A DNA stretch of 64,000 bases, taken from assembly GCA_937625935.1 (NCBI GenBank), contig OW569352.1, forward strand, positions 372,001-436,000. Direction: 5' to 3'. The translations under genes and the position numbers were made by a program. The notes beneath the pieces were generated by a model that did no database searches, had not been told where the DNA came from, and worked only from the letters and a program-made list of their open reading frames with translations. Shown here in pieces: positions 46,204 through 58,870 of this stretch (position 1 is the first letter of the stretch; every line of letters begins with the position of its first letter). This DNA comes from Tetramitus jugosus. Its lineage: Eukaryota > Heterolobosea > Eutetramitea > Acrasida > Vahlkampfiidae.

Positions 46204-47655
46204 ATGTTGGACGATGAAGAAGACGATGGTTCTCACCAACCTGCAGACGATGTGGAGCATGATTTGGAACCCATGCAGTTCTTGTCCTATGTGCCATTAC
46301 AGAAGGCCGGAGAAGGTACTTTTTCGAGAGTACTCAGAGCTCAACACCTACACACTGGCCGTTATGTGGCCATCAAGTGTATGAAGGCTCCCTTTCCAAG
46401 CTTAGAGAAAGTGAATAGGTTGAGAGAGATTCAAGCATTGAAAAAGTTATCGCCTCATCCCAACATTGTAAAATTACTAGAAGTTCTGTATGATCAAGAA
46501 AATGGCAAGCTCGCACTAGTCATGGAATTAATGGAAAGGAACATATATGAATGGATTAGGGGAAGAAAGAGCTATATTAGTGAACAAAGGATTAAATCGT
46601 GGATGTGGATGATGCTCAAGGGAATCGACCACATGCATCGGAATGGAATATTTCATCGAGTAAGTCTCATTTTGCATGTCTCATTGATCCTCTGAAATCT
46701 AATAGAAAACTAACATTCTCTACTCACTTTACTGAAAATTCAGGACATTAAACCAGAAAATGTACTTCTATCAGGAGAAGTGTTAAAACTGGCAGATTTC
46801 GGTTCCTGTCGTTCGATTCACAGTAAACAACCGCTCACCGAGTATATATCTACCCGTTGGTATCGAGCTCCAGAATGTCTATTGACAGACGGTTATTACG
46901 GATATGAGATGGATATATGGGGAGTAGGTTGTGTATTTTATGAAATTGTAACATTGATGCCACTATTCCCAGGAAAGAACGAAATTGATCAAATTCACAA
47001 AATTCATGAAGTACTTGGAACACCGAGTTCAGATATGCTGTCAAGGTTTCAGAAACACGCCTCATCAGCAATGGACTTTAATTTTCAGAAAACCAGGGGT
47101 GTTGGTCTTGAAAAGAAAATTGATCGTACAGTAAGCAAAGACTGTTTAGACTTAATGAAGAGAATGCTCATGTACAATCCTGAGGACCGAATAACATCAA
47201 AACAAGCTCTAAAACATCCTTACTTTAAAGATCAGAGAGAAGCAGAACGCAAACTAAGACAAAAGAGATCATCTGTCGTGAAAATGATAGAATCTCAGAA
47301 CCCAAACTCTAGTCTGTCTCACTCAAGTATACGTATCCAGGGGAGTGCTTCTTCTGAAAGCAGTGCCAGCTCAACACATCGAAACGGAAAACTATTACCC
47401 ACCGTTGGAAAGAAAATGCAAAACTCTGATCAGTCACACTCTAGAAACGACACTAATACTCTCAACTCACTGAATGGTAACTCCACTAATGACAGCCATG
47501 GTCAGAACTTGCATCCAGCAGTTCAAGTGTTAGACCAAGGAGACGTCAGCCTACCTGCTCTGGGGCAGTTCCATCAAGCTCATTCCCAAATGACTCACCA
47601 TGCCAACAAAACGCGCAAGTATCCCTACTTTGCCAAACGAACACTCGTCAAATAA
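46204..47655 (+). CDS. MOK: MOK/MAK-family protein kinase
   Basis: Two exons, 46204-46659 and 46744-47655, with an 84-base intron (GTAAGT...TTCAG, phase 0) that splits the HRD motif between Arg and Asp. The 455-aa product has a complete kinase domain: GEGTFSRV loop, VAIKCMKAPF with the catalytic Lys, HR|DIKPENVLL, DFGSCRS, the TEY activation motif in LTEYISTRWYRAPECLLTDG, and NPEDRITSKQALKHPYF. It matches animal MOK (RAGE1) in SCRS...SKQP...TEYISTRWYRAPECLLTDG and in HPHPNI. MAK/ICK/MOK kinases govern flagellar length and intraflagellar transport. The tail (150 residues) is Ser-rich. Confidence 0.95.
46660..46743 (+). other. MOK intron
   Basis: 84 bases, GTAAGT donor, TTCAG acceptor. It falls exactly inside the HRD catalytic motif. 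Confidence 0.85.
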
Positions 47656-47894
47656 AACCATTGTATTCATTTTTCATTATTCCGTCCCGCCAAAAACAAG
47701 AACTCTCAAAAGAAACAAAAAAACATCAAATCCACTCCCACACGAGAAGAGAGTTTTTTTGTACATTTTTTTTCTGAGTGAAGTGTGATCTGTTATCATC
47801 GTCATTCACAAAACTTCAACTCCACTATCATCTCCTACCATCTCTCTGTCTATACATTTATCATTTATTCAATCAAAAAAACAACCAAAAAAAA

Positions 47895-48605
47895 ATGACT
47901 ACTCAACAGCAATCAACTTCCACCACCACCAACAACAACAATAACAATAACAACAACAACTCTCCTCCATCCATCCTAGAATCCATTCATCAACTCTATG
48001 TCGACAATAAGCTCATTGGTCAATCCATTACTCTCATCAACACATTCCAAGAGACAATCGAAGGTCAAGTATACGCCTATGATCCACTGGAGAACACATT
48101 GATACTGTACGAGAGTGGTGATCAACACGAGAGCAGCAAGAGAAAAACCTTTCGAATTCTCCACACAAAGCAATGTAAATTCTTGTCTATTAATAGAAGT
48201 GGTGGTATTGGTGGCAGTGGTCGAGCCCTGAGCTCCACTCCATTTGCAACCAGTGAGCAATTGCCTGGTGTGAATCTGGAAAAGTTGCGTGAGAGAGAAT
48301 CAGTGGCCCTTGCAGAGAGAAAACAAAAATTGGGTTATGGTGTCACAAAGGAAGCACAAAACATTTTTGATGCATTGTCAAAAACGTTGCCATGTCGATG
48401 GAAGAAGAATGAGATTATTGTGATGGATTCTGTGATTGTGTCACCTCCGTATACCAATGCATCTGGTGGTGACAAGTTTAGCCGTGATCGAGTACAAAAG
48501 GTGCTCACGGGAGAGTTGATCAAGATGGCCAGAGAAGAACAACAACAACAAACGCTATTGTCTCAACACAATAATAGCAGCAACCATAACACGATAAAGA
48601 AGTAG
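47895..48605 (+). CDS. LSM12: LSM12 homologue
   Basis: A 236-aa protein from the ATG at 47895 (MTTQQQSTS), which follows a CAA- and A-rich leader. After an Asn run, residues 35-100 form an LSm-like fold (IGQSITLINTFQETIEGQVY, TLILYES). The anticodon-binding-type AD domain follows: NLEKLRERESVALAERKQKLGYGVTKEAQNIFDALSKT is the conserved helix pair, and IIVMDSVIVSPPYTN is the family motif (human VVMEEVVITPPY). LSM12 proteins bind ataxin-2 and regulate translation, clock function and NAADP signalling in animals; a cytoplasmic mRNP role is the safest inference. Confidence 0.88.
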   Translation: MTTQQQSTSTTTNNNNNNNNNNSPPSILESIHQLYVDNKLIGQSITLINTFQETIEGQVYAYDPLENTLILYESGDQHESSKRKTFRILHTKQCKFLSINRSGGIGGSGRALSSTPFATSEQLPGVNLEKLRERESVALAERKQKLGYGVTKEAQNIFDALSKTLPCRWKKNEIIVMDSVIVSPPYTNASGGDKFSRDRVQKVLTGELIKMAREEQQQQTLLSQHNNSSNHNTIKK

Positions 48606-48668
48606 ATGATTTATTTTTTTTTGTGTGTGTCTCTTTTGAAAGTAAGCTTGTTAAAATATGGTTGTGAT

Positions 48669-50493
<1,825 letters not shown>

Positions 50494-50649
50494 ATGGGTT
50501 CCAACAAGACCTTGACCAGAAAGTTGCACTATGCAAAGAAGCAAAACCAAAACAGACCTGTCCCATACTGGGTTAGATTCCAAACTGGAAACACCGTCAA
50601 GTATAACTCCAAGAGAAGACATTGGAGAAGAACCAAGCTCAAGTTCTAA
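50494..50649 (+). CDS. RPL39: 60S ribosomal protein eL39
   Basis: A 51-aa protein, below usual length cut-offs. It begins [20 protein letters not shown], continues [18 protein letters not shown] and ends HWRRTKLKF: a textbook eL39. Length equals the family (51). eL39 lines the peptide exit tunnel. Codon use is biased to AAG and AAC. The canonical family start is MPSHKTFxxK; here [10 protein letters not shown]. No intron. Confidence 0.97.
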   Translation: MGSNKTLTRKLHYAKKQNQNRPVPYWVRFQTGNTVKYNSKRRHWRRTKLKF

Positions 50650-50800
50650 ATGAATTCTGACTGTGATAAATCAGATGTTTTTTGATAAACCATTTCATAA
50701 ATCAATTTTTTGTCTTTTTTTCTTGAATGTGAGCGAAATTTTAGATGGTTCGAGTTGAACAACCAATTGGCAGCATTGGGTGAAATGCAAGATTTATTGC

Positions 50801-52396
50801 TCATAGACATCCATCAAGATTCACATATTGAAGATAACCTCTGTTCTGTTCTCCTTCGCTGTATTCATAGTACAGTACGACATGACCATCTTTCATTCCT
50901 TTGCAAATCAGAGTATCAAACAGATTTTCTTCAGAGCGTATCACTGGGTCTACATCAACATATCTCCATTGGTGAGACTGCACATTGTAAGCAAATAGCA
51001 ATGTACTGCTCTCAAAGTCTCCAAAAGCGAGCAAATGCCCGCTCATAGGTTGTATTCTTGCTCGCTCCATCAAGGGAAAGAATCCGTCAACTTCTACTTT
51101 GGACCATTCTGAACTCGCGAAATGATACTTCTGGAAAATACTTGGTTTCTCTTCGTTGCTGCTCGGTATAATGATGTACAGATTGCCATCATGTGTCGTC
51201 AATGCGTCTGGAACTGGCATTTCAATATTTTGATTCAACAAGGTCCATGACAGAGTAGGATAGTGCAGATTCCACAGATCACACAATGTTCCACTCTCAT
51301 CCGAAGCAGCCAACAAGACAAAGTTCTCTCCGTCACCCCTAGCAACAATATCACTTGTTGCAAACTTTGGATAAGCTTGCTTGTCGGTGTCGAACTGCAG
51401 CTTGGTTAATTTGCCTTGCTTTGTGTACTTGTAAAGCGATTGATCATGCATGATGAGTAGTTCTTGATCATTGACGAGTGCAACGCACGATCCATCACCC
51501 ATACTGTGAAATTCTTCATCGCTCACACCATCATTATTACCATTTTCATCACTTCCCGCTCGATCAACCTTTAGCTCACTCACCACCAGTGCTTTTGCTT
51601 GTTCGTCATTCAATAAATCGGATATTGTGTGAAAGACGGGAACAATAATGTCCTTGTTCAAGTGTGGGCTGGCATAAACTGTCAACGAGAGTGATTGCTC
51701 ATCGTCGCTACTAGGGTTCTCACATTGGAGAAACATGTCTCTGATTCGATCAGTCATCGAGTGATCCAAATGTGATAGAGCTTTGACAGATTTTGGAATA
51801 ATCATGCGACTGCTATTGGTGGTGTTTGCTGAGCCATGATGATCACTGGATGACGATGAAGAAGAGGAGAGCTTTACACTTCTCACATATTTCAAAACAG
51901 TGGGAATCACTGTTTGACTCGCATATTGCCTTATGGCCAAATTCACCTCCTTTTCATGTCTTTCCATAAATAACGAGTCATATTTTAAAGTGTTCGTTGT
52001 AGATGGTTCGTTGGCGCCAACATGTTTCTTTTGCGACAACAAATAATCTTTTAGCTTTTGAGTCACGACATGAACAAACTTGAAAACATGCGTCAATTCT
52101 TCCTCTAGTTCCTCATCCTCGTCGCACTCATTGTCTAAATGATAATCAAACATGCGATCGAGGTCACTTTCCCATGAATGATAGGCAAACTCTTCTGCAA
52201 TGACATCTTCATCCTTGTGAATCATTTGAAAAATGGTTTGGAACATGTGAATGGATTTTAGTTCGTTTAGTGATGATAAAACATCTTTTACAATGTTTTC
52301 GTCAATTGTTTTTTGTTTTTTGGCAAAGAGTTCATTGGAAAAATCAAAGAGTGGTTGTTGTTCGTCATTTGTTGTTGGTGAAGCACTCCTCTTCAT
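50801..52396 (-). CDS. Unrecognised protein with kelch/propeller-like C-terminal half
   Basis: A 531-aa single-exon protein. The N-terminal 200 residues are helical and acidic (DNECDEDEELEEELTHVFKF) with a Ser run near residue 178. From about residue 270 there are blade-like repeats with hydrophobic strands and Trp or Tyr turns: FVLLAASDESGTLCDLWNL, HYPTLSWTLLNQNIEMP, LLAFGDFESSTLLFAYNVQS and QWRYVDVDPVI. This is the texture of a beta-propeller without clear kelch signatures. An NLS-like FAKKQKT occurs near residue 25. Function unknown. The TTGGCGCCAA motif at 52011-52020 falls in the coding sequence here. Confidence 0.75.
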   Translation of the reverse strand: MKRSASPTTNDEQQPLFDFSNELFAKKQKTIDENIVKDVLSSLNELKSIHMFQTIFQMIHKDEDVIAEEFAYHSWESDLDRMFDYHLDNECDEDEELEEELTHVFKFVHVVTQKLKDYLLSQKKHVGANEPSTTNTLKYDSLFMERHEKEVNLAIRQYASQTVIPTVLKYVRSVKLSSSSSSSSDHHGSANTTNSSRMIIPKSVKALSHLDHSMTDRIRDMFLQCENPSSDDEQSLSLTVYASPHLNKDIIVPVFHTISDLLNDEQAKALVVSELKVDRAGSDENGNNDGVSDEEFHSMGDGSCVALVNDQELLIMHDQSLYKYTKQGKLTKLQFDTDKQAYPKFATSDIVARGDGENFVLLAASDESGTLCDLWNLHYPTLSWTLLNQNIEMPVPDALTTHDGNLYIIIPSSNEEKPSIFQKYHFASSEWSKVEVDGFFPLMERARIQPMSGHLLAFGDFESSTLLFAYNVQSHQWRYVDVDPVIRSEENLFDTLICKGMKDGHVVLYYEYSEGEQNRGYLQYVNLDGCL

Positions 52397-52518
52397 TGTT
52401 GTTCTGGTGTGGCGTTGTTGGTGTTGGTGCTTGGTTGTTGTTTGTGAAAAATCGTGGTTTCACTTGAATAAAATTGGTGGCACGTGGAGCTTTATTATTC
52501 CTACGATCGACTTGGTCT

Positions 52519-54941
52519 TTAGCAACAGTGCAACTCCTTGGCAACAAAGGCAAATATTTCAGAGAATTCTTCAATTGTCTTTGAGAGTGGTTTGCCTGCA
52601 CCGTGTCCAGCCTTTGTTTCAATACGGATCATCAATGGTCTCTCGTTTGTTTCTCCAAGTTGGTGCTGCAATTCAGCAATGTACTTGAAGCTGTGGAGCG
52701 GCACAACACGATCGTCATGATCTGATGTAACAACGAGACATGATGGGTACTGTTTTCCTTGTCTGATATTGTGAAGTGGGGAGTACTTGATCAAGTATTC
52801 AAAGTCTGCCTCATTATCAGCGCAGCCGTAATCACTCACCCAGTGCTGTTTTGTAATACAATGAAAGGAATGATGAGTACACGACGATAAAAGAACTGCA
52901 CAATAATAAAAAGAAGAGTCCTACATACCTTTCCAATAGTAAACTTGTGATATCTGAGCATATCCAAGACACCAACCTGAGCAACAGCAGCACCAAAAAG
53001 ATCTGGTCTCTGATTTGTACAGGCAGCAACAAGTAAACCTCCATTGGATCCACCGTTGATCCAGATCTTTTCAGGGCGAGTAATCTTGGATTCTACGAGG
53101 TATTCTGCAGCAGCTATCATATCATCAAATCCGTTTTGCTTCTTGTCTTTGATACCAGCTTCGTGCCATGCTTCTCCAAACTCCGCACCTCCTCTCAAAT
53201 TGGCAACAGCATACACACCGTTAAAGTACTGCATGAAGAACACTCTCAATACTGAAAAGTATGGTTGCAAACTAATGGAGAATCCACCATAGCCGTAGAG
53301 CCAAGTTGGATTGTTTCCACTTGTAATGTCAATACCCTTTCTATGAACAACGAACATTGGAATCTTTGTTCCGTCCTTGGATGTATACCAGATTTGTTTC
53401 GTTTCGAATGCATCAGGTCTCATGATGAGATCAGATGTCTTAGTCTCATAAAATACAGTGCTAGCGTTGGAGGAGAAGTCGTAGGAAAAGACAGTACCTG
53501 GATAGGTGAATGAGTTGAAGTTATAGAACATAAATGAGTCTTCCCTTCTGGCAGAGATGCTGGAGATAGATCCAATGGCAGGTAGCTCAATATCACGTAG
53601 ATATTCGCCACGTAGATTGTACACTTGAATCACATTATGCACATTATGGGCATAGCACAAAACAAGGTAGTCTTGAGCAACGACAACGGATGATTCCAGT
53701 GGATCTTCCTTCTCAGCAATCAACTCCTTTGGTTCTCTTTTCTCACTTTCAATATCAATTGTGATAATGCGTGATCTTTGGGCATTCAAGTTTGTCTGGA
53801 AATAAAACAGAGAGCCGTCATTTGCCAAATAACCATACTCTGCGTCAAAGTTATCAATTAACTTGTCAACTTTGATCAATCCAGTTTCCTGATCAAGAGT
53901 AAACAATGGTTCGTTGGCATTTGTATTCAATGTGGCAATGAACAATCGGTTCACAACAGCCGTAGACTCTGACACTGTAATCACCAAGTACTTTCCGTCA
54001 TGAGTAGTTGTGACACCAAACATCCAATTCGAATGCTCATCCGACTTGTAAATCAAAACATCTTCTTCTTGCGGCGTGTTCAATCTGTGATAGTACACAC
54101 TTTGATTCTCATTCACATCAGTCTCACTGCCCAATGATCCCGTATTGGTCTTTGGAGCAGGGAATCTCGTATAGAAGAATCCTTCACTTCTCTCATCGAA
54201 CGCAATGGAAGTGAACTTGCAATACTTGAGTACCTCGGGATACTTTTTCTTGTCCTTGACACTCATGATGTGAATGGATTGCCAATCAGATCCCTTGTCA
54301 CTGATTCCATATGCAAAATATTCACCATCCATTGAAAAGGCTCTTGATTGAAGTGCACTTGTTCCATCTTCAGAGAACTTGTTCGGATCGAGGAACACTT
54401 CATCTTCTTCTTGATGATCTGAGGACTTGGGAAGTAGGCCCTTTCCATTGTCAAACGGCTTCACATACATGACATACTGGTTCTGAAGTCCATTGTTCTT
54501 GTAATAGAAGACACGATCACCTCTCTTGAATGGACAACCCATCTTCTCATAATCCATCATCTTTGTCAACTCGTTTCTCATGTTCTCTGGATGAAACTTG
54601 TTGCTTTCACTTGCTGTTTCATCACCATGATGATTGGTGCTATTGTTATTGTCGAATGAAGAGTCAATGTACTGTTTAAAGACTTGATTTTCTTCAGAGA
54701 TCCATTGTTGAGTTTCTTCACTGGTTGGATCTTCGAGCCATCTGAAATGAGAAAAAACAGAGTGGTGTGGTGAGCGATGGTGTTGACGGGTTGTTGTTGT
54801 TGACGTGAATGAAAAAGCGTTTGATTTGTTGGCTTACCTGTAAGGATCAGCAATCGTGTGCTTGCTGTGGTATGTGTCTGTCACAGTTTCGTCTCTTCTG
54901 GGACGAGGATATTGGATAGGAGCAGGGGATGAGGCAACCAT
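52519..54941 (-). CDS. PREP: Prolyl oligopeptidase (prolyl endopeptidase)
   Basis: Three exons: 54941-54838, 54741-52929 and 52845-52519, with introns of 96 bases (phase 2) and 83 bases (phase 0), both GT-AG. The product is 747 aa. The N-terminus [19 protein letters not shown], then IADPYRWLEDP, is classical POP. The seven-bladed propeller follows, then the alpha/beta-hydrolase domain: [20 protein letters not shown], Ser in [12 protein letters not shown] (about residue 599), Asp in [14 protein letters not shown] and His in [18 protein letters not shown] cleaves short peptides after proline in the cytosol. No signal peptide is visible. Confidence 0.96.
52846..52928 (-). other. PREP intron 2
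   Basis: 83 bases, GTATGT donor, AACAG acceptor, phase 0; restores IGKHWVSDYG. Confidence 0.85.
54742..54837 (-). other. PREP intron 1
   Basis: 96 bases, GTAAGC donor, TTCAG acceptor; restores DPYRWLEDP, the conserved POP motif. Confidence 0.85.
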
Positions 54942-55182
54942 GGTTTGTGTTTCTTTTTGTTTTGTTGTGCTGGAATTCTGATTCTCTTCTTTTTGTTTGG
55001 GTCGGAAACAGCTAAAAATAAACTGAAGCTCACATTTGATACGAAAAAATTGTTCGAGAACAAAATCGACAGCACCACAAGAAGAAATTGCCACCAAACA
55101 ACACGCTTCTATGGACTGCAATCCACGCTCCCGTAGCAAAAATTTACCGCGCGGACTTTTCGAAAATTATTATGTACAACGA

Positions 55183-55253
55183 TCTCCTATGGTCTAGTGG
55201 TATGATAGCGGACTTTGAATCCGTTGACGGTGGTTCGATTCCACCTAGGAGAA
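55183..55253 (+). tRNA. tRNA-Gln (TTG)
   Basis: A 71-base cloverleaf. Acceptor TCTCCTA pairs with TAGGAGA, discriminator A. The D arm has a short GTC/GAT stem; the anticodon stem-loop is GCGGA/CTTTGAA/TCCGT with anticodon TTG; the variable region is TGAC; the T arm is GGTGG/TTCGATT/CCACC. A T5 run (55256-55260) follows as terminator. It lies between the PREP promoter and the 3' end of a convergent coiled-coil gene. No intron. Confidence 0.92.
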
Positions 55254-55281
55254 CATTTTTGCACCGAGACAAAAGTATTAT

Positions 55282-56478
55282 TTACTGGGCAGATGTTTGT
55301 CCTTCGAGCAAGGCTAGTTGGAACACAAGGTTCTCGTGATTCTGTTTCGCTTGTTCGAATGAGCTCGTAACTAATTTACACTCCAATTCCTTCTCTTGAC
55401 ACTTGAGTCGATTCATTCGTTCGCTCTCTTTTGCCAGCTCAATTTCCTTCTCCAAAGCTCGAGTGCTCTTCTTCGATTGCTTGACTTCAGTTTCCAATTG
55501 ATCCAAATATCTTCGATTGTCGAGCTTGCTCTTCTTCAATTCATCTAATTCTCTGTCCAATTGTTCATTCTTTAGTTGCATTTCACTCAACTGCTTGGAT
55601 TGGTGAGTCTTTTGTTGTTGATATTGAGCTGCCTGGTGTCCGGCATGTTCCAATGCACGGCTCAATGATTCAATCTGACTCTCCAATTGTTCCACTTGTT
55701 GTTTTCGTTTCTTTTGATCATACATCTCTGCTTCTTGCAATTCGTGCTCAAAACGAATAATTTGTTGCTTCAAAGTCTCATTCTGTGCATAAATCTCAAG
55801 AATGTATTCATTGAGTTCCTTGTATCTACGTTTGTCTTTTTGAATCATTTCTTCGAGATGCTTCTTTTGAAGCTTCAGGTGCGATTGACCTTCATTTGGG
55901 TTCGAGTTGACCATTCTGAGCACTTGGAGCTCTCTTTGCAATTGATTAGAGTTTTTGAGTGAGATATAGTTTGCATTGAGTTCTGTTTGATTCAATTCGT
56001 TATTAGCTTGCATCAGTTCTTGCTTCAGATTGGCATTGGCCTCCTTCAGTTCACCATTGTCAAACTTTGCTCTCGTCAACTGATTTCTCTTCTTCCTCTT
56101 CTCATTTGACAATTCAGACACCGAATCACGAGCATTTTTCAACTGCTCCTGTTCCACAGCTCGCTCAGACTGTAAAAGCTCAAACTCCTTCTTGCGCTCC
56201 ACTAGTTTCTCCGATAATTGACGTTGCTTCTCCGACTGAGACAATTTTTCTTGTTCGGTCATTTGTGCTTCGGTCTTTATTCTTGGCAACAGTGCCTTGT
56301 TCATCTCATTGTGCACTCCGGCTTCAATGTCCAATGCCTCAATGTCCAACTTGATTCTGTTGTTCGATTGTTTGAGAGTGTACAGTTGTGTGGATAATTG
56401 TTGGATGCATGCCAATCGATCCTCATAGATTACATTCAGTGGCTCTCGTTCAAAATGTTGGAGATACTGCGGTTTCAT
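55282..56478 (-). CDS. Long coiled-coil protein, unrecognised
   Basis: A 398-aa protein starting MKPQYLQHFEREPLNVIYED. Apart from the first 20 residues, almost the whole length is heptad-rich coiled coil dominated by Glu, Gln, Lys and Leu (ERKKEFELLQSERAVEQEQ, RALEHAGHQAAQYQQQ, ELDELKKSKLDNRRYL). No Cys clusters, membrane segment or globular domain. Such proteins serve as structural or centrosomal/flagellar components, but nothing specific can be assigned. Confidence 0.75.
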   Translation of the reverse strand: MKPQYLQHFEREPLNVIYEDRLACIQQLSTQLYTLKQSNNRIKLDIEALDIEAGVHNEMNKALLPRIKTEAQMTEQEKLSQSEKQRQLSEKLVERKKEFELLQSERAVEQEQLKNARDSVSELSNEKRKKRNQLTRAKFDNGELKEANANLKQELMQANNELNQTELNANYISLKNSNQLQRELQVLRMVNSNPNEGQSHLKLQKKHLEEMIQKDKRRYKELNEYILEIYAQNETLKQQIIRFEHELQEAEMYDQKKRKQQVEQLESQIESLSRALEHAGHQAAQYQQQKTHQSKQLSEMQLKNEQLDRELDELKKSKLDNRRYLDQLETEVKQSKKSTRALEKEIELAKESERMNRLKCQEKELECKLVTSSFEQAKQNHENLVFQLALLEGQTSAQ

Positions 56479-56700
56479 ATTCAGATATTGTGATTTTTAT
56501 GTGCAGTGGTTTCTGTTGTTGTGCTCGTGTTGTCAAAAAAACATGGTCAGCCTTTGACGCCTTGTCATCCGTCATCGATGTGAGATTACGACTCGGAGAA
56601 TATAGGAGATTCGCCAGTTGTTGTTTCGGGCAACGCACGTTTATTGTTTTTTGAAGGAAAAAATGGTTCACAAATGATGACAAAGTGATTGTAAGTGTAC

Positions 56701-58700
56701 TTACAAGGACTTAATTTTGTTCTCTGCTATTAACAAAAGTAAATTCTTCCATAAATCTATCACCAGTGGTTCTGTCTCCTGTTCCAACACATCCACCAGA
56801 TCTGATATGAGCTCCTGTGGCTTGCAATGCAGCCTGAGTTTACCTAAAATAAACTGTGTCATAGTTTGTTCTTCTACACCTAATAACCGAATAGTCTGAC
56901 GATCAACATAACCTTTTAAAGATGAATATACAGCATACTTATCAAATACTTCCCAGTCAACAGGATAGTTAAATAAGGAGTCTCTGTCGGTTGGAATCTG
57001 ATCCATTGGATTTTGTTTTTCATCTTCGTCAATCTCATCCAGAGCTGCCAAAGCACTCTTTCGCTTATAAATCGATTCTTCCTCATCATCCTCATCACCT
57101 CCACCAAACACATCCTCATCCTCATCTTGCTCCTTCTCTGTTTCTTTCTCATTCTTAGAATTCATTTTCAGTTTGAGAGAGAGAGTTGGTGCGACTGGAG
57201 TTTTTGCTGGTGTAAGGCTTGGTGACGCTCGGACACCATTGGGCGAAATGGCTTTACTACTTGGTGATCTTCTAGCATATCTCTCGGAGCTCTCCTCTCT
57301 CTTTCGACGCTCATACTGCTCTCTCTCCTCACGCCTTCGCTTCTCCCTTGCTAATTGCGCAAGTTTTTCTTCTTCCTTCCTCTTTTCAATCTCCCTAAAC
57401 TTTCTGATACTGTCTGATATGATGGCCTTATTTACATTGGTTTCTTCGTCGGGTGCACCCGTCGCAGCCATTTTTTCCATCGTGTTCTTCACAGCCAACT
57501 CTGCTGATATATGTTGCTTCATCTCATTTTCCTTTCTCAAGTGTTCATGCATGGAAAAGAGATGATCAAGTGAGAGCATGGCTTGATCAACTGCCAATTG
57601 CATCTGACGATCATATTCTTTCGAATACCGTTCTTCATTGTCACTGCTGGGCGATGAGGATGCCTCCTTTTTCATTCGATCTGCAATGAGCTCAATCTTG
57701 CGTTGTCTGTACTCTTGAATGAACTGTTGCGTCTTTGGGTCAGTTTTCAATTCCAACACACTTCCTTCGAGTTTCATTCCGTTTAATACTTGAAGTGCAA
57801 CAATGGCACTCTCCACACTCGAGTACTCACAAAATCCAAACGGTTTCCACATTTTTGTCTTATCGTCCTTCATTCTTCTCCATTTGTCAAAATGACCACA
57901 TGTACGCAGAATTTGCTGCAAGAGTTCATCGCTCAACCTTGGAGAAATATTGGCCACATAGACTGTCGTTTTGCGATCAATATGACTCATATTCGGTATG
58001 TTCTCACTTGACATTCCAATTTGTTTTTGTTGTTGTTGTTGTTGTTGTTGTGGAGATGGTGGATGTGCATGCACTATTGGTGAATGAATATTGAGAGGCA
58101 TGGGTGGTTTAGAAGGACTAATGCCATTCATAGCGATACTGTGTGGAGATGGGGGTGGCGCAATACCTCCCATTGTATGATGAGGAAAGGGTGAGCTCAT
58201 TTGAGGACCAAGTGGTTGAGGAAAAGGTGGTCTCATCATCATCATATGTTGTTGTTGTTGTTGGTGATAGTGAGGTGACGGTGGTAATGGTGGTGCTATT
58301 CCTCCTATATACACAAGAAAAAAAAAGTAACACAAGTGTAAATTCAAAACTGACAAAACAATGAGGAATCAAATACAAAAAATTTAAATGAGCAAGTAGA
58401 GGATGACATACCAAAAGGTGGCGAGAATAAGGGCATTGAATGAGGTGGTGGTGGTCGTGCAACTTGTTGTGTTGGTGGTGCGTGATGAAAGGGAGGTGTG
58501 ATCATGTGAGGATGTGCCACTGGTGGACCACCAAAGGGAGGAGCAAATGGAGGGTGGTGCATCGTTGGTGGTGCATTGATGATCGGTTGATGACCACCAG
58601 GTGGTGGAGGATATGGAAGCTGTTGTTGTTGTTGTTGTGGAAAAGGTGGTGGTGGATAGGGTTGATTGGGATAAGGTTGATAGGGAGGATATTGCGACAT
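56701..58700 (-). CDS. RBM25: RBM25-like splicing factor (RRM and PWI domains)
   Basis: Two exons, 58700-58412 and 58304-56701, with a 107-base intron (GTATGT...TATAG, phase 1); the product is 630 aa. The N-terminal 190 residues are Pro/Gln/His-rich (MSQYPPYQPYPNQPYPPPPF). An RRM follows (TTVYVANISPRLSDELLQQ, KPFGFCEYSSVESAIVAL), then a charged E/R helical region (REKRRREEREQYERRKREE), acidic stretch and a C-terminal PWI domain (DWEVFDKYAVYSSLKGYV, FILGKLRLHCKPQELISD). Order and spacing match RBM25/Snu71, a U1 snRNP-associated factor that influences 5' splice site choice. No RS repeats as in animals, but RS/RE-like stretches exist. Confidence 0.93.
58305..58411 (-). other. RBM25 intron
   Basis: 107 bases, GTATGT donor, ATATAG acceptor with a long T-rich tract, phase 1. 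Confidence 0.8.
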
Positions 58701-58870
58701 TGTGCTGATTGTTGTTCTTTCGATTTGATGTTGTTTTTGTCCGTAAAGAAGACGACGGAGTTTCTAACCGGAAAGGATGCATTGTTTCATTGAACAAGCG
58801 CCAAAAAACTGAAACACCGATCACGAAAAAAAAACGCAAGCATTGAAAGTTTGAGTGATCTCCCACAGCA

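Noticed and set aside
52011-52020. TTGGCGCCAA as a promoter element
   Set aside because: It falls inside coding sequence of the propeller-like gene, so it is not counted as regulatory.
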